A stretch of DNA of 64,000 bases from Luteimicrobium xylanilyticum (GCF_009429125.1 NZ_CP045529.1:868001-932000), one strand, 5' to 3'; numbered from the stretch's first letter, positions 1 to 9,645 are shown. Numbers and translations are program-made. The notes: a model not told the origin generated them from the sequence alone.

Positions 1-2
1 CC

Positions 3-251
3 GACGCGCTCGTGCAGGCGGCGCTCGCCGCGGGCGGCCGCGACAACATCACCGTGCTCGTCGTCGACGCCGTCGACGCGGGTCCGGACGCGGAGAGCAC
101 GGCGCCGCGCAGCGTGCTCGCCGCCCCGCCGCCCCCGCCCGACGAGGACACTCGACCGCGTCAGGACGGCGGGGTCGACGACCCGGCGCCCGTCCGGACG
201 GCGCAGGAACCCGCGGCTGCGGCGGTCGCGACGACCGGAGGAGACGCATGA
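3..251 (+). CDS. PP2C-type Ser/Thr protein phosphatase, C-terminal part
   Basis: The frame is open from the window edge to the stop at 249-251, so this is the 3' end of a longer gene. The residues GGRDNITVLVV match the last conserved motif of PP2C phosphatases, whose Asp and Asn help bind the metal pair. After it comes a disordered Pro/Ala/Asp-rich tail of about 60 residues. The stop overlaps the ATG of the next FHA gene (ATGA), so it is translationally coupled to the FHA-kinase genes downstream. By family knowledge it would dephosphorylate targets of the kinase at 1981. The catalytic core lies outside the window, so the call rests on one motif and context. Confidence 0.75.
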   Translation, partial: DALVQAALAAGGRDNITVLVVDAVDAGPDAESTAPRSVLAAPPPPPDEDTRPRQDGGVDDPAPVRTAQEPAAAAVATTGGDA

Positions 252-1984
252 GCGGGACGACTGCGGGACGCACGGCGCGCTACGTGCCGGGCGCCGGGAA
301 CGTGGTGCTGCGGGGCGACGTGCTCGTGGCCCTGCCGTACGCGCCCGCGGAGCGTGCGGCGGCCGTGTGGGACGCCCTCGACGGCGCGGCGGGCGTGATG
401 GACGCGCTGCAGGTCCTGTCGGGGACGTTCGACGCGGGGCTCGCCGCGCTGCCGCCGTTCGCGATCGTCGTGCTGACGTCGGGCGGCCGGGCGCACGTCC
501 TCGTCCGGGGCGACGTCGAGGTGCACGTCGACGGCCGCGACGGCCGGGCCGAGCTGCACGGTCGCGACGTGTCGACCTGGACCGAACGGGCCGTCGACGG
601 CGTCGACGGGGTGCAGGTCCGGCTGGGGGCGTCGTCGGGGGCTGCGGGCGACGCCGAGGCCGGGCCGACGACCCTGCCGCTGGTGGGCGGCGTGGTGCGC
701 GCCAAGGCGGTCGTCTGGGGGTCACCGTCGTGGGCGCAGGACGCCGATGCCGGTCCGGAGGTGGCGGCCGAGCCGAGCACGGCGGACGCGCCTGCCGACG
801 ACGCGCCGCCGACCGTCGATCTCGCGAAGCCCGCGCCGGACGAGGACGCGGCGCCGCAAGCCGACGACGAGGCGGGGCCGGGCGACGTCCCGCAGGCCGT
901 CCCGGGCCTCGTGACCGCGGTCCCGGGACTCCCCGCGTTCGTCCCGACGACGCCCGCCCCCGCGGTGGGCGAGGCCGTCGCCACGGTCGCGGTGCCGTCG
1001 GAGCTCACGCTCGCGCCGATGGAGACCATCGCCCCGGGCGCCGACGCGCCGGGCACGTCGGCCCCGGACGCCGTCGGGCCCGCCGCGGAAGCCGCCGAGC
1101 CGCCGGTCGAGGACGCCGTGGACGGTGGCGACGACTACCAGTCCCTGTGGGAGACGACGATCCACCGGTCGGTCGAGGAGGCCGCGGTGCGCGTCGACGA
1201 GTCGGAGGAGTCCGGTGAGGGGGCGCCGGGCGCGGCGCCGTCGGCCGGCGGCGGGCTGGTGTCGGGGGTCCCGCAGGACCTTCCTTCGGCGGACGCGCCC
1301 GCCGACCCGGACGGGCCCGACGGGTTCGACCACGACGGTCACACCGTGATGGGGTCGTCGGTGTCGGACCTGCGCGCGGTGGCCGCGGCGGCGGCCGCCC
1401 AGCTCGCGGCGTCCGGCGAGCTCCCGGCGTTCTCCGCGCCGCCGGCCCCTCCCGCGCCGTCCGGCCCGGCCGCCGCGCCGGGCGAGCAGCCCGTCGTCGG
1501 GCCCCAGCTCGTGGCCCGGCTGTGCGTGTCCGGGCACGCCAACCCGCCGTCGCGCGAGCGGTGCGCGGTGTGCGGGCTCGCGCTGTCCGGCGAGACGCAG
1601 GCCGTCGCGCGGCCGGCGCTGGGCCGCGTGTGCGTGACGATCGGCGAGGGCGGCGAGCCCCAGGTGTTCCCGCTCGACCGACCGCTCGTCGTCGGCCGGC
1701 GTCCGCGCTCTCCGAAGAACGCCAACCAGGGCGGCGAGGGCGCGCTGCACCGGATCGTGACGGTGCCGAGCCCGCAGCAGGACATCTCGCGGTCGCACGT
1801 GGAGGTCCGGCTCGAGGGCTGGAACGTGCTCGCGGTGGACCTCAACACGACGAACGGCACGACGCTCCTGCGACCCGGCCAGTCCCCGCTGCGCATGCAC
1901 CCGGGCGACCCGCTGCTCGTCGTGTCGGGCGACGTCGTCGACCTCGGTGACGGCGTGGCCCTGGCGTTCGAGGACGTCCCGTGA
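248..1984 (+). CDS. FHA-domain protein with zinc-knuckle and long disordered middle
   Basis: 578 residues, starting at an ATG behind GGAGGAG and overlapping the phosphatase stop. Residues 1 to about 130 form a compact unknown domain. Residues 140-420 are Ala/Pro/Asp-rich and probably disordered. About 425-440 carries a Cys/His cluster (C-x4-H, then CAVC) typical of a small zinc ribbon. Residues about 460-578 form an FHA domain with GRR, the SRSH phosphothreonine-binding motif and TTNGT. FHA domains bind phosphothreonine, so a likely partner is the kinase encoded next (GTG overlapping this stop). No membrane segment is seen. It probably acts as a phospho-dependent adaptor for the secretion locus; the exact partner is unknown. 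Confidence 0.85.
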   Translation: MSGTTAGRTARYVPGAGNVVLRGDVLVALPYAPAERAAAVWDALDGAAGVMDALQVLSGTFDAGLAALPPFAIVVLTSGGRAHVLVRGDVEVHVDGRDGRAELHGRDVSTWTERAVDGVDGVQVRLGASSGAAGDAEAGPTTLPLVGGVVRAKAVVWGSPSWAQDADAGPEVAAEPSTADAPADDAPPTVDLAKPAPDEDAAPQADDEAGPGDVPQAVPGLVTAVPGLPAFVPTTPAPAVGEAVATVAVPSELTLAPMETIAPGADAPGTSAPDAVGPAAEAAEPPVEDAVDGGDDYQSLWETTIHRSVEEAAVRVDESEESGEGAPGAAPSAGGGLVSGVPQDLPSADAPADPDGPDGFDHDGHTVMGSSVSDLRAVAAAAAAQLAASGELPAFSAPPAPPAPSGPAAAPGEQPVVGPQLVARLCVSGHANPPSRERCAVCGLALSGETQAVARPALGRVCVTIGEGGEPQVFPLDRPLVVGRRPRSPKNANQGGEGALHRIVTVPSPQQDISRSHVEVRLEGWNVLAVDLNTTNGTTLLRPGQSPLRMHPGDPLLVVSGDVVDLGDGVALAFEDVP

Positions 1985-3795
1985 GCCCCCGCCGCAACCC
2001 GACCGCGCCCCCCGCGATCCCGGGCTTCGAGCACGTCTCGCTGATCGGCTCGGGCGGGTTCTCGGACGTCTTCCTGTACGAGCAGAAGCGACCGCGCCGC
2101 CGCGTCGCGATCAAGGTCCTGCTCCACGAGTGGGCGAACGCGCAGCAGCGCGCCGCGTTCGACGCCGAGGCGGACCTGATGGCCCGCCTGTCGACGCACC
2201 CGTCGATCGTGACGATCTACGAGGCCGACATCGCGTCCGACGGGCGTCCGTACCTCGCGATGGAGTACTGCTCGCGCCCCAGCCTGGGCACGCGGTACCG
2301 GACGGAGCGGCTGGGCGTCGCGGAGTGCCTGCGCGTCGTCGTGCAGATCGCCGGCGCCGTGGAGACGGCGCACCGCGCCGGCATCCTGCACCGCGACATC
2401 AAGCCCGCGAACATCCTCGGCACGGACTACGGCCACCCGGTCCTCACGGACTTCGGCATCTCCTCCACGCTCGACGACGTCGCGCGCGCCGAGGGCCTGT
2501 CCATCCCCTGGTCACCGCCGGAGTCGTTCGCCGACCCGCCGGTCGCGGGCGTCGGGACGGACGTGTGGGCGCTGGGTGCGACGCTCTACTCGTTCCTCGC
2601 CGGACGGTCACCGTTCGAGGTCCCGGGGGCGTCGAACGGCAGCGCGGACCTGGTGCAGCGCATCTGCGCGCAGCCGCTCGCGCACACGGGCCGCTCGGAC
2701 GTGCCGGCGTCCCTCGAGCTGGTGCTCGCGACGTCGATGGCGAAGGACCCGGCGGCCCGCTACCCGTCGGTCCTGGACTTCGCCCGGGCCCTGCAGCAGG
2801 TCCAGATCGAGCTCGCGCACGGCGTGACCCCCATCGACCTGTTGGACGACTCCGGCGTGGTCGTGGCGGACGACGACGAGCCCGACGACGACGAGCCGGG
2901 GACGCGCCTGCGCGGCGTCGTCTCGATCGACCCGGCGGGCCCGGGCGCTCCGGGCAAGCCGCGCGACGCTGCGGGTCCCGTCGAGCGGCTCGGCACGGGG
3001 TCGGCGTGGCCGGCTGCAGCCGCTGCCCAGCAGTCTCCGGTCACGCCCGTGCGCCGCGACCCGGGTGTTCCCCCGGTCTTCGTGCCGGCACCCGAGCCCG
3101 TGCGCCCCGCGGCGGCGAGCTCTCAGCCGGTCGCCGTCGTCGACCCGGGCTGGACCGGTGGCGTCTCGGCACCGTCCGCGCCGTCCGCCACCGCGACCCC
3201 CGCCCCGGTGGCCCCCCGGTGGGCGGGGGACGTGCCGGGCATGCCCACGCCCCAGGCGTCGCCCCTCGAGCCCGTCGAGGACACGCTCCTGCGCGACGCG
3301 CCCACGGAGGCGGAGGACGCGGTCGAGGAGGCCCCTCGCAAGCGCCCCGTCTGGCAGACGGTCGCGGCCGTCGTCGCTCTCGTGGCGCTCGCCGGGGGCG
3401 GCGCCACGGCGTACGCCCTCACGCGCGGGCACGCACAGAAGGCGGACGCGCAGGAGACCACGTCGACGCGCGAGCACCCTGCCGGGACGGAGGACGACGG
3501 GCCCGCCAACGACAACCTGAGCGACCTGGTCCCGACTGTCACGAACCTCAAGGGCAAGGCCGACAAGGGCGGGAAGACCGCGACGTTCACCTGGGACTAC
3601 CAGGGCAAGGACGGCGACACGTTCATGTGGCGCGTCGTCGAGGCCATCCACAAGGGAAAGCAGCAGCCGACGAGCCGGCGCAAGGCCGTGGCACCGGTCG
3701 GGACCGGCGGCGACGTCTGCATCGAGGTGCTCGCTGTACGCGACGGCAAGCAGTCGGCCGACGGTCCTGCGGCCGCCTGCCTGAAGGGGGACTGA
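1981..3795 (+). CDS. membrane Ser/Thr protein kinase (PknB-like) with FN3-like outer domain
   Basis: 604 residues, GTG start overlapping the upstream stop. The kinase domain spans about 15-275: Gly loop GSGGFSDVF, Lys45 in AIKVL, HRDIKPAN near 138 and DFG near 158. The activation loop ends in PPES instead of APE. A disordered Pro-rich linker (280-455) leads to one membrane segment (about 458-480). The outer part of about 120 residues lacks PASTA repeats; its last 90 residues look like a fibronectin type III fold (ATFTWDYQGKDGDTFMWRV and a later C-EVLAVRDG). It would phosphorylate Thr/Ser on the FHA and ATPase proteins of this locus and sense something outside the membrane. Substrates are inferred from context. 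Confidence 0.9.
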   Translation: MSPRRNPTAPPAIPGFEHVSLIGSGGFSDVFLYEQKRPRRRVAIKVLLHEWANAQQRAAFDAEADLMARLSTHPSIVTIYEADIASDGRPYLAMEYCSRPSLGTRYRTERLGVAECLRVVVQIAGAVETAHRAGILHRDIKPANILGTDYGHPVLTDFGISSTLDDVARAEGLSIPWSPPESFADPPVAGVGTDVWALGATLYSFLAGRSPFEVPGASNGSADLVQRICAQPLAHTGRSDVPASLELVLATSMAKDPAARYPSVLDFARALQQVQIELAHGVTPIDLLDDSGVVVADDDEPDDDEPGTRLRGVVSIDPAGPGAPGKPRDAAGPVERLGTGSAWPAAAAAQQSPVTPVRRDPGVPPVFVPAPEPVRPAAASSQPVAVVDPGWTGGVSAPSAPSATATPAPVAPRWAGDVPGMPTPQASPLEPVEDTLLRDAPTEAEDAVEEAPRKRPVWQTVAAVVALVALAGGGATAYALTRGHAQKADAQETTSTREHPAGTEDDGPANDNLSDLVPTVTNLKGKADKGGKTATFTWDYQGKDGDTFMWRVVEAIHKGKQQPTSRRKAVAPVGTGGDVCIEVLAVRDGKQSADGPAAACLKGD

Positions 3796-3796
3796 C

Positions 3797-4525
3797 ATGT
3801 CGGGGCTGCGGGTCGAGTTCTGCGGGGAGCGCTTCGACGTCGACCCCGCCGTGCCGTTCGAGATCGGGCGTGACGGCGACCTCGAGGTCGACGACAACCC
3901 GTACCTGCACCGCAGGTTCCTGCGGATCACGTTCGAGCACGGCATCTGGTGGCTCGCGAACGTGGGGACGCTGCTCTCGGCGACGGTGTGCGACGCGACG
4001 GGCGGCGTCCAGTCGTGGGTCTCGCCCGGCACCCGGCTGCCCATCGTCTTCCCGCACACGACGGTCGTGTTCACGGCCGGCCCGACGACGTACGAGCTGA
4101 CCGCGGAGCTCGCCGACGCCCCGTACGACGAGGTCCTCGCGGACGACCTCCGCGGCGTGGGGGACGGCGACGGCACCGTCACGATCGGCGTCGTGCCGTT
4201 CACGACGAGCCAGCGCCAGCTCATCGTGGCCCTGGCAGAACCGATGCTGCGCCAGAGCGGCACCGGTCTGTCGGAGCTGCCATCGTCGGTCGACGCGGCG
4301 CGCCGCCTCGGCTGGACCACGACGCGGTTCAACCGCAAGCTCGACAACGTCTGCGACAAGCTCGACCGGATCGGGGTCAAGGGCCTGCGCGGCGGGCCGG
4401 CGTCGCACGCCAAGAACCGACGCGCCCGGCTCGTCGAGTACGCGGTCGCGAGCCGGCTCGTGACCGTCGACGACCTCCCGCTGCTCGACGTGCCCGACGA
4501 CGAGGCTGCCGCCACCGTGCCGTGA
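3797..4525 (+). CDS. FHA-like N-terminal and winged-helix-like C-terminal protein
   Basis: 242 residues, ATG start 1 nt after the kinase stop, so in the same operon. Residues 1-100 resemble an FHA sandwich (FEIGRDGDLEVDDNPYLHRR) in which the usual SxxH phosphate-binding motif is altered. Residues 130-215 are helical and basic, with TSQRQLIVALAEPML and AARRLGWTTTRFNRKLDNV, which looks like a winged helix-turn-helix. The combination suggests a phospho-controlled DNA-binding or scaffold protein that reports kinase status to transcription. This is a structural guess: no family was recognised with confidence. It is the last gene before the 85-nt gap ahead of the first FtsK-type ATPase. Confidence 0.6.
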   Translation: MSGLRVEFCGERFDVDPAVPFEIGRDGDLEVDDNPYLHRRFLRITFEHGIWWLANVGTLLSATVCDATGGVQSWVSPGTRLPIVFPHTTVVFTAGPTTYELTAELADAPYDEVLADDLRGVGDGDGTVTIGVVPFTTSQRQLIVALAEPMLRQSGTGLSELPSSVDAARRLGWTTTRFNRKLDNVCDKLDRIGVKGLRGGPASHAKNRRARLVEYAVASRLVTVDDLPLLDVPDDEAAATVP

Positions 4526-4610
4526 CGCCGACACACCCCGACCGGCCCCTGCCCCACACCCATCGACCGATCGGCTGCGCCGCCAGCCACGACGCCCGAG
4601 GAACCCCTGA

Positions 4611-7600
4611 GTGCGCATCAAGCTGACCCTGGAGCGTCCCGACGCGTCCGCGACGGACGTCGCGGTGACCGCGGACGCGACCGCCACCGTGCGCGACGTC
4701 GCCGAGGCGCTGTACTCGGGCGACCCGGCCCGCGGGGGAGCGGAGGCGCCGCCGCGGCTGAGCCTGCAGATCTCGGGCGACGTCGCGTCGTCGGGCACCC
4801 GCGTGCTGGACCCCGCGAGCGAGCTGTTCGAGGCGGGCCTGCGCGCGGGCTCGACGGTCTCGCTCGTGCAGGTCCCGGAGCAGTTCGTGGCTCCCGGGCA
4901 CGACCGCGGCGCCGCTGTCGCGATGCTGCGGGTCCTCGACGGCCCCGATGCCGGCGCCGAGTTCCCGCTGCCCGCGGGGACGAGCTGGGTGGGCCGCGGG
5001 GTCGAAGCGGACGTACGGCTGTCCGACCCGCTGGTCTCGAAGCAGCACGCCCGCCTCTCGGTCGCGGAGAACGTCGAGATCATCGACGCGAACTCGGCGA
5101 ACGGGCTGGTCATCGGTCGCGAGCGGGTGACGCGCGCGACCCTCACCGCAGCCGACCAGGTGGCCCTGGGTGCGACGACGCTCGCGGTGACGCCGCTCCA
5201 GCACAGCGCGGACCTCGCGCCGACGAACCCGGTGATCGAGTTCAACCGGTCGCCGCGCGCCGTCGCCCGGTTCCCGGAGCACGTGCTCAAGCCGCCGAAG
5301 CCGCCGGAGCGGCCGAACCGCGCCCGGTTCCCGCTCATCGCGATGCTGGCGCCTCTCCTCATGGGCGCGATCCTGTTCGCGATCCAGCACACGATCCTGT
5401 CGGTAATCTTCGTGGCGCTGAGCCCGATCATCATGATCGGCACGTACCTGGACCAGAAGTTCGAGGCGCGGCGCACGTACAAGGAGCAGGTCGAGCAGTT
5501 CGACGCCTCGATGACCGCGCTCCGGCAGACGATCGAGAAGGAGCACGCGACCGAGCGGGCCGTCCGACTCCAGGAGGCGCCGTCGGTCGGGGAGGCGCTC
5601 GAGTCGGCGCGCCGGCTGGGGCCGCTGCTCTGGACGCACCGCCCGGAGCACCGCGAGTTCCTGACCGTGCGGCTGGGCCTGGGCAGCGCCCGGTCCCGGA
5701 CGCAGGTCGACGAGCTCGACGAGAACTCGACGCTGCCGCAGTTCTGGGCCCGGGTCGAGGAGGTCCGCGAGCTGTGCGCGACGATCACCGACGTGCCCGC
5801 CGTGGCGCAGCTCCGGTCGAGCGGCGCCCTCGGCATCGCGGGCGCGCCGGCCCGGGTCAGCGGCGCGGCCCGTGGCCTGGTCGTGCAGCTCACGGCGCTC
5901 CACTCGCCGGCCGAGCTCGTCGTGGTGGGGCTCACGTCGCCGCGCTCGCGCGAGGCGTGGGAGTGGCTCCGCTGGCTGCCGCACACGGGCTCGCCGCACA
6001 GCCCGATCGCGGGCGACCACCTCGCCGACAACCCGGGCGCGGGGGCGGTCCTGCTCGCGAAGCTCGAGGAGATCGTCGAGACGCGGTCGGGGTCGATCGA
6101 GGACCGCGCGACCCCGCGGCCCCCGGTCGACGAGTCGAAGCCCGCGAAGGACCTGCCGCCGCCGCTCCTGCCGTCCGTCGTCGTCGTGGTCGAGGACGAC
6201 GTCCCCCTGGACCGCGCACGCCTGACCCGGCTCGCGGAGCGCGGGGCGGACGCGGGGGTCCACCTCGTGTGGGTCGCGCCGCGCGTCGAGCGGCTGCCCG
6301 CCGCGTGCCGCACGTTCGTCCAGCTCGGGGACACCGGCTCGGCGGTCGGGGAGATCCGGGTCGGCCGGTTCACCTACCCGGTCGCCGTCGACCAGGTCGA
6401 CCTGGAGACGGCGCACGCGTTCGCGCGGTCGCTCGCGCCCGTCGTGGACGCCGGCGCGACCGTCAAGGACGACTCGGACCTGCCGCGGTCGGTGTCCTTC
6501 CTCGCGCTGGCGGGCACGGAGCTCGGGGAGGACCCGGCGGCGCTCGTCGAGCGCTGGCGCGAGAACGACTCGCTGACCGTCCGCGACGGTTCGGCCCCCC
6601 GCCGGCGCCGCACCCCGGGGACGCTGCGGGCGCTCGTCGGGCACTCGGGCACCGAGCCGCTCTACCTCGACCTGCGCACGCAGGGCCCGCACGCGCTCGT
6701 CGGCGGGACCACGGGCGCAGGCAAGTCCGAGTTCCTCCAGTCGTGGGTGCTGGGCATGGCGGCCGCGCACAGCCCGGACCGGGTCACGTTCCTGTTCGTG
6801 GACTACAAGGGCGGCGCGGCGTTCGCGGACTGCGTGAACCTGCCGCACACGGTCGGGCTCGTCACCGACCTGTCGCCGCACCTGGTGCGCCGGGCCCTGA
6901 CGTCCTTGCGCGCCGAGCTGCGCTACCGCGAGCACCTGCTCAACGCGAAGAAGGCCAAGGACCTCGTCTCGCTCGAGCGGACGGGCGACCCGGACACCCC
7001 GCCGAGCCTGCTCATCGTCGTCGACGAGTTCGCGGCGCTGGTCAGCGAGGTCCCGGAGTTCGTGGACGGCGTCGTCGACGTCGCCCAGCGCGGCCGGTCG
7101 CTCGGCCTGCACCTCATCCTCGCGACGCAGCGTCCGGCGGGTGTCATCAAGGACAACCTGCGCGCGAACACGAACCTGCGCGTCGCGCTGCGCATGGCCG
7201 ACGAGGCGGACTCCTCGGACATCCTCGGGCTCCCGATGGCGGCGCACTTCGACCCGTCGATCCCCGGCCGCGGCGCCGTGAAGACCGGGCCGGGCCGCAT
7301 CCAGTCGTTCCAGACGGCCTACGCGGGCGGCTGGACCTCGAACGAGCCGGAGCGCCCGCGCATCGACATCGAGGAGGTCGGGTTCGGCACGGGCGCGGCC
7401 TGGGAGGTCCCGGGGCCGGTGGTCGACCCGGACCTGGACAAGGGCCCCTCGGACATCGCCCGTACGGTCGCGACGGTCTCGCAGGCCGCCCGGGACGCGG
7501 GCGTGCCGGAGCCGCGACGGCCGTGGCTGCCCGAGCTCGCGCGCGCCTACGACCTCGCCCGGCTGCCCAACCCGCGCACCGACGAGCGCCTCCTGCTCGG

Positions 7601-9065
7601 CGTCGTCGACGACCCGAAGACGCAGTCGCAGCCCACCGCGTTCTACGAGCCCGACCGCGACGGCAACCTGGCCGTGTTCGGCACCGGCGGGTCCGGCAAG
7701 AGCGCGGCCCTGCGGACCGTCGCCGTCTCGGCGGCCATCACGGCCCGCGGCGGCCCCGTGCAGGTGTACGCGATCGACTGCGGCTCCGGTGGCCTGCGGA
7801 TGCTCGAGGAGCTGCCGCACGTCGGCGCCGTCGTGCAGGGCGACGACTCCGAGCGCGTGACGCGCGTCGTCCGGATGCTGCGCGACGTCGTCGACGAGCG
7901 CGCCGCACGGTACGCGGAGGTCCGCGCGTCGACGATCGGCGAGTACCGCCGTCTCGCGAACGCGCCGGCCGAGCCGCGGATCATCCTGCTCGTCGACGGC
8001 ATCGGCGCGTTCCGCGAGGAGTACGAGTACAAGTCGACCCCGTGGTTCCCGGTGTTCGCGGCGTTCCAGCAGGTCGCGACGGACGGCCGCCCGGTGGGCG
8101 TGCACGTCGTCGTGTCGGGGGACCGGCCGATGTCGGTCCCGACGTCGCTGGGCTCGACGATCCAGAAGCGGCTCGTGCTGCGCCTGGCCCGCGAGGAGGA
8201 CTACCTCGCGATGGACATGCCGAAGGACGTCCTGTCGGTCGCGTCGCCCCCGGGGCGCGCCATGCTCGACGGCGCGGAGCTGCAGGTCGCGGTGCTCGGC
8301 GGGGACTCGAACGTGTCGACGCAGTCCCGGGCCCTGGCCCGGCTGCGAGGCGTCATGGTCGCGAACGGCGTCCAGCAGGCGCCGCCGATCCTCAGCCTGC
8401 CCGAGTCGATCCCGCTCGGGTCGCTGCCGGCGAACACGGGCGGCGGGGCCGTGATCGGCCTCGACGACCTCGACCTCGCGCCGGTCGCTCTCCCGGACCG
8501 GGGTCCCTTCATGCTGTCGGGCCCGCAGGGCTCCGGCCGCACGACGGCGCTCGTCACGCTCGCGCAGGCGGTGCGGCGCGCGAACCCTGCGGCCCGGGTC
8601 GTGTACCTGGCCCCGCGGGCGGGGAACGTGTCGGGGCTCCCGGTCTGGTCCACCGCCGCGGTCGGGGACGACGTCGCGCCGCTCGTCGACGAGCTCGTGA
8701 CCCTCGCCGAGTCGGGGACGCTGGCGCGCGGCCAGATGGTGCTGGTCATCGAAGCGGTCACGGAGTTCACGGGCAGCAGCGTCGAGAGCGCGCTCGAGCG
8801 GCTCGTGCGCGCCATGGTGCGCGCCGACCAGCTCGTCGTGGGTGAGGCCGAGGCGTCGACGTGGAGCCAGGCATGGTCGCTCGCGCAACCCTTCAAGGGT
8901 GGGCGCGAAGGCCTCCTGCTGACCCCGAACGAGGGCGACGGCGACTCGCTGCTCTCGACGGGGCTCGGGCGGGTGCGCCGGGCGGACTTCCCGCCCGGGC
9001 GCGGGTTCCTCGTCGCCGGCGGGGTCGCGCGCAAGCTGCAGGTCGCCCTCCCGGAGCCCGTCTGA
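4611..9065 (+). CDS. EssC-like type VII secretion ATPase 1 (FHA-FtsK/SpoIIIE)
   Basis: 1484 residues, GTG start with a GAGG element about 10 nt upstream. Order: ubiquitin-like N-terminus; FHA domain about 105-195 (VGRG, SKQHARL, SANG); two membrane helices about 240-277; coiled linker; then three FtsK-type ATPase units. Walker A of unit 1 is GGTTGAGKSEF near 700 with FVDYKGG and IVVDEFAAL behind it. Unit 2 has GTGGSGKSAA near 1023. Unit 3 has GPQGSGRTTA near 1304, with Arg in place of the catalytic Lys, so it is probably inactive. N-terminal FHA plus fused ATPases is the architecture of Firmicutes EssC/YukB, not of mycobacterial EccC. It would power export of the WXG100 protein encoded next. 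It is closely related to the gene at 14124. Confidence 0.93.
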   Translation: MRIKLTLERPDASATDVAVTADATATVRDVAEALYSGDPARGGAEAPPRLSLQISGDVASSGTRVLDPASELFEAGLRAGSTVSLVQVPEQFVAPGHDRGAAVAMLRVLDGPDAGAEFPLPAGTSWVGRGVEADVRLSDPLVSKQHARLSVAENVEIIDANSANGLVIGRERVTRATLTAADQVALGATTLAVTPLQHSADLAPTNPVIEFNRSPRAVARFPEHVLKPPKPPERPNRARFPLIAMLAPLLMGAILFAIQHTILSVIFVALSPIIMIGTYLDQKFEARRTYKEQVEQFDASMTALRQTIEKEHATERAVRLQEAPSVGEALESARRLGPLLWTHRPEHREFLTVRLGLGSARSRTQVDELDENSTLPQFWARVEEVRELCATITDVPAVAQLRSSGALGIAGAPARVSGAARGLVVQLTALHSPAELVVVGLTSPRSREAWEWLRWLPHTGSPHSPIAGDHLADNPGAGAVLLAKLEEIVETRSGSIEDRATPRPPVDESKPAKDLPPPLLPSVVVVVEDDVPLDRARLTRLAERGADAGVHLVWVAPRVERLPAACRTFVQLGDTGSAVGEIRVGRFTYPVAVDQVDLETAHAFARSLAPVVDAGATVKDDSDLPRSVSFLALAGTELGEDPAALVERWRENDSLTVRDGSAPRRRRTPGTLRALVGHSGTEPLYLDLRTQGPHALVGGTTGAGKSEFLQSWVLGMAAAHSPDRVTFLFVDYKGGAAFADCVNLPHTVGLVTDLSPHLVRRALTSLRAELRYREHLLNAKKAKDLVSLERTGDPDTPPSLLIVVDEFAALVSEVPEFVDGVVDVAQRGRSLGLHLILATQRPAGVIKDNLRANTNLRVALRMADEADSSDILGLPMAAHFDPSIPGRGAVKTGPGRIQSFQTAYAGGWTSNEPERPRIDIEEVGFGTGAAWEVPGPVVDPDLDKGPSDIARTVATVSQAARDAGVPEPRRPWLPELARAYDLARLPNPRTDERLLLGVVDDPKTQSQPTAFYEPDRDGNLAVFGTGGSGKSAALRTVAVSAAITARGGPVQVYAIDCGSGGLRMLEELPHVGAVVQGDDSERVTRVVRMLRDVVDERAARYAEVRASTIGEYRRLANAPAEPRIILLVDGIGAFREEYEYKSTPWFPVFAAFQQVATDGRPVGVHVVVSGDRPMSVPTSLGSTIQKRLVLRLAREEDYLAMDMPKDVLSVASPPGRAMLDGAELQVAVLGGDSNVSTQSRALARLRGVMVANGVQQAPPILSLPESIPLGSLPANTGGGAVIGLDDLDLAPVALPDRGPFMLSGPQGSGRTTALVTLAQAVRRANPAARVVYLAPRAGNVSGLPVWSTAAVGDDVAPLVDELVTLAESGTLARGQMVLVIEAVTEFTGSSVESALERLVRAMVRADQLVVGEAEASTWSQAWSLAQPFKGGREGLLLTPNEGDGDSLLSTGLGRVRRADFPPGRGFLVAGGVARKLQVALPEPV

Positions 9066-9103
9066 GGCGGCACGGAGAGGTTCGGGTGCGCGCGCCGGGA
9101 CGC

Positions 9104-9165
9104 ATGGGGAGTCCTCCCCATCGACCCGGCGCGAGGGCCCATGGTTGAGTTCTCATGTCGAGAAC
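9104..9165 (+). promoter_or_regulatory. two small inverted repeats ahead of the WXG100 gene
   Basis: Between the ATPase stop and the WXG100 start lie two perfect inverted repeats: ATGGGGAG-TC-CTCCCCAT (9104-9121) and GTTCTC-ATGTC-GAGAAC (9149-9165). The first could be a weak terminator for the ATPase message or an operator. The second, 48 bp before the ATG, is placed like a regulator site. No clear -10/-35 pair was identified. Confidence 0.4.
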
Positions 9166-9212
9166 AACGGACGGTCGCCCGCAGGGGGCGGCCACGACGA
9201 AGGAGCAGTCAC

Positions 9213-9485
9213 ATGGCGGGAATGATCGGTCTTGACGTCGAGCAGGTCAACGCCCTCGGCGACAAGCTGAACCACGGCGCGCAGGAGATCAAGGAGCTCG
9301 TCCAGAAGCTCAACGCGGCCCTGAACGGCGTGCAGTGGAAGGGCACCGACGGCGACAAGTTCCGCGACGAGTGGCACCACCAGCACGTCACGCAGCTCAA
9401 CAAGGTCGCGGACGCGCTCCAGCACGCGGGCCAGACGGCCAAGAAGAACGCGCAGAACCAGCAGCAGACCTCGAGCGCTCTCTGA
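9213..9485 (+). CDS. WXG100-family secreted protein (EsxA-like)
   Basis: 90 residues; the ATG at 9213 is chosen because AGGAG lies 8 nt upstream and the protein then has the normal WXG100 length. Two helices flank the turn VQWKGTDG, a canonical W-x-G motif, and the second helix is Gln/Ala-rich. The family forms helical hairpin dimers exported by FtsK/EssC-type ATPases. Its position right after the first EssC-like ATPase, followed by a strong terminator, fits an abundantly expressed structural substrate. No Y-x-x-x-D/E export signal is evident at the C-terminus (ends QQQTSSAL), as in many Firmicutes WXG100 proteins. Confidence 0.93.
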   Translation: MAGMIGLDVEQVNALGDKLNHGAQEIKELVQKLNAALNGVQWKGTDGDKFRDEWHHQHVTQLNKVADALQHAGQTAKKNAQNQQQTSSAL

Positions 9486-9517
9486 GCCGACGGACGCGAC
9501 CCCGGTCGTGACCGACA

Positions 9518-9552
9518 GCGCGGCGGGCACCGTCAGACGGTGCCCGCCGCGC
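9518..9552 (+). terminator. hairpin terminator after the WXG100 gene
   Basis: A perfect 16-bp stem (9518-9533 with 9537-9552) closes a 3-nt CAG loop 32 nt after the WXG100 stop. There is no T tract, as is common in high-GC actinobacteria. It separates the WXG100 transcript from the repeat-protein modules. Confidence 0.75.
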
Positions 9553-9645
9553 GGCACGTTCCGTCGTGGGCGGCAGGAGGGCCGCACGACAGGGCACCAG
9601 CAGGTGGGCAGCGAACGGCGCGGCGCGTGAGCAGGAGGAGGGGCG

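Noticed and set aside
4377-8888. Very long open frame on the minus strand (about 1500 codons)
   Set aside because: It is antisense to the EssC-like ATPase, is Arg/Asp/Pro-rich without any domain, and such shadow frames are normal at this GC content. The same holds for the long antisense frames at 13800-16418, 16443-18434 and 3623-6373.
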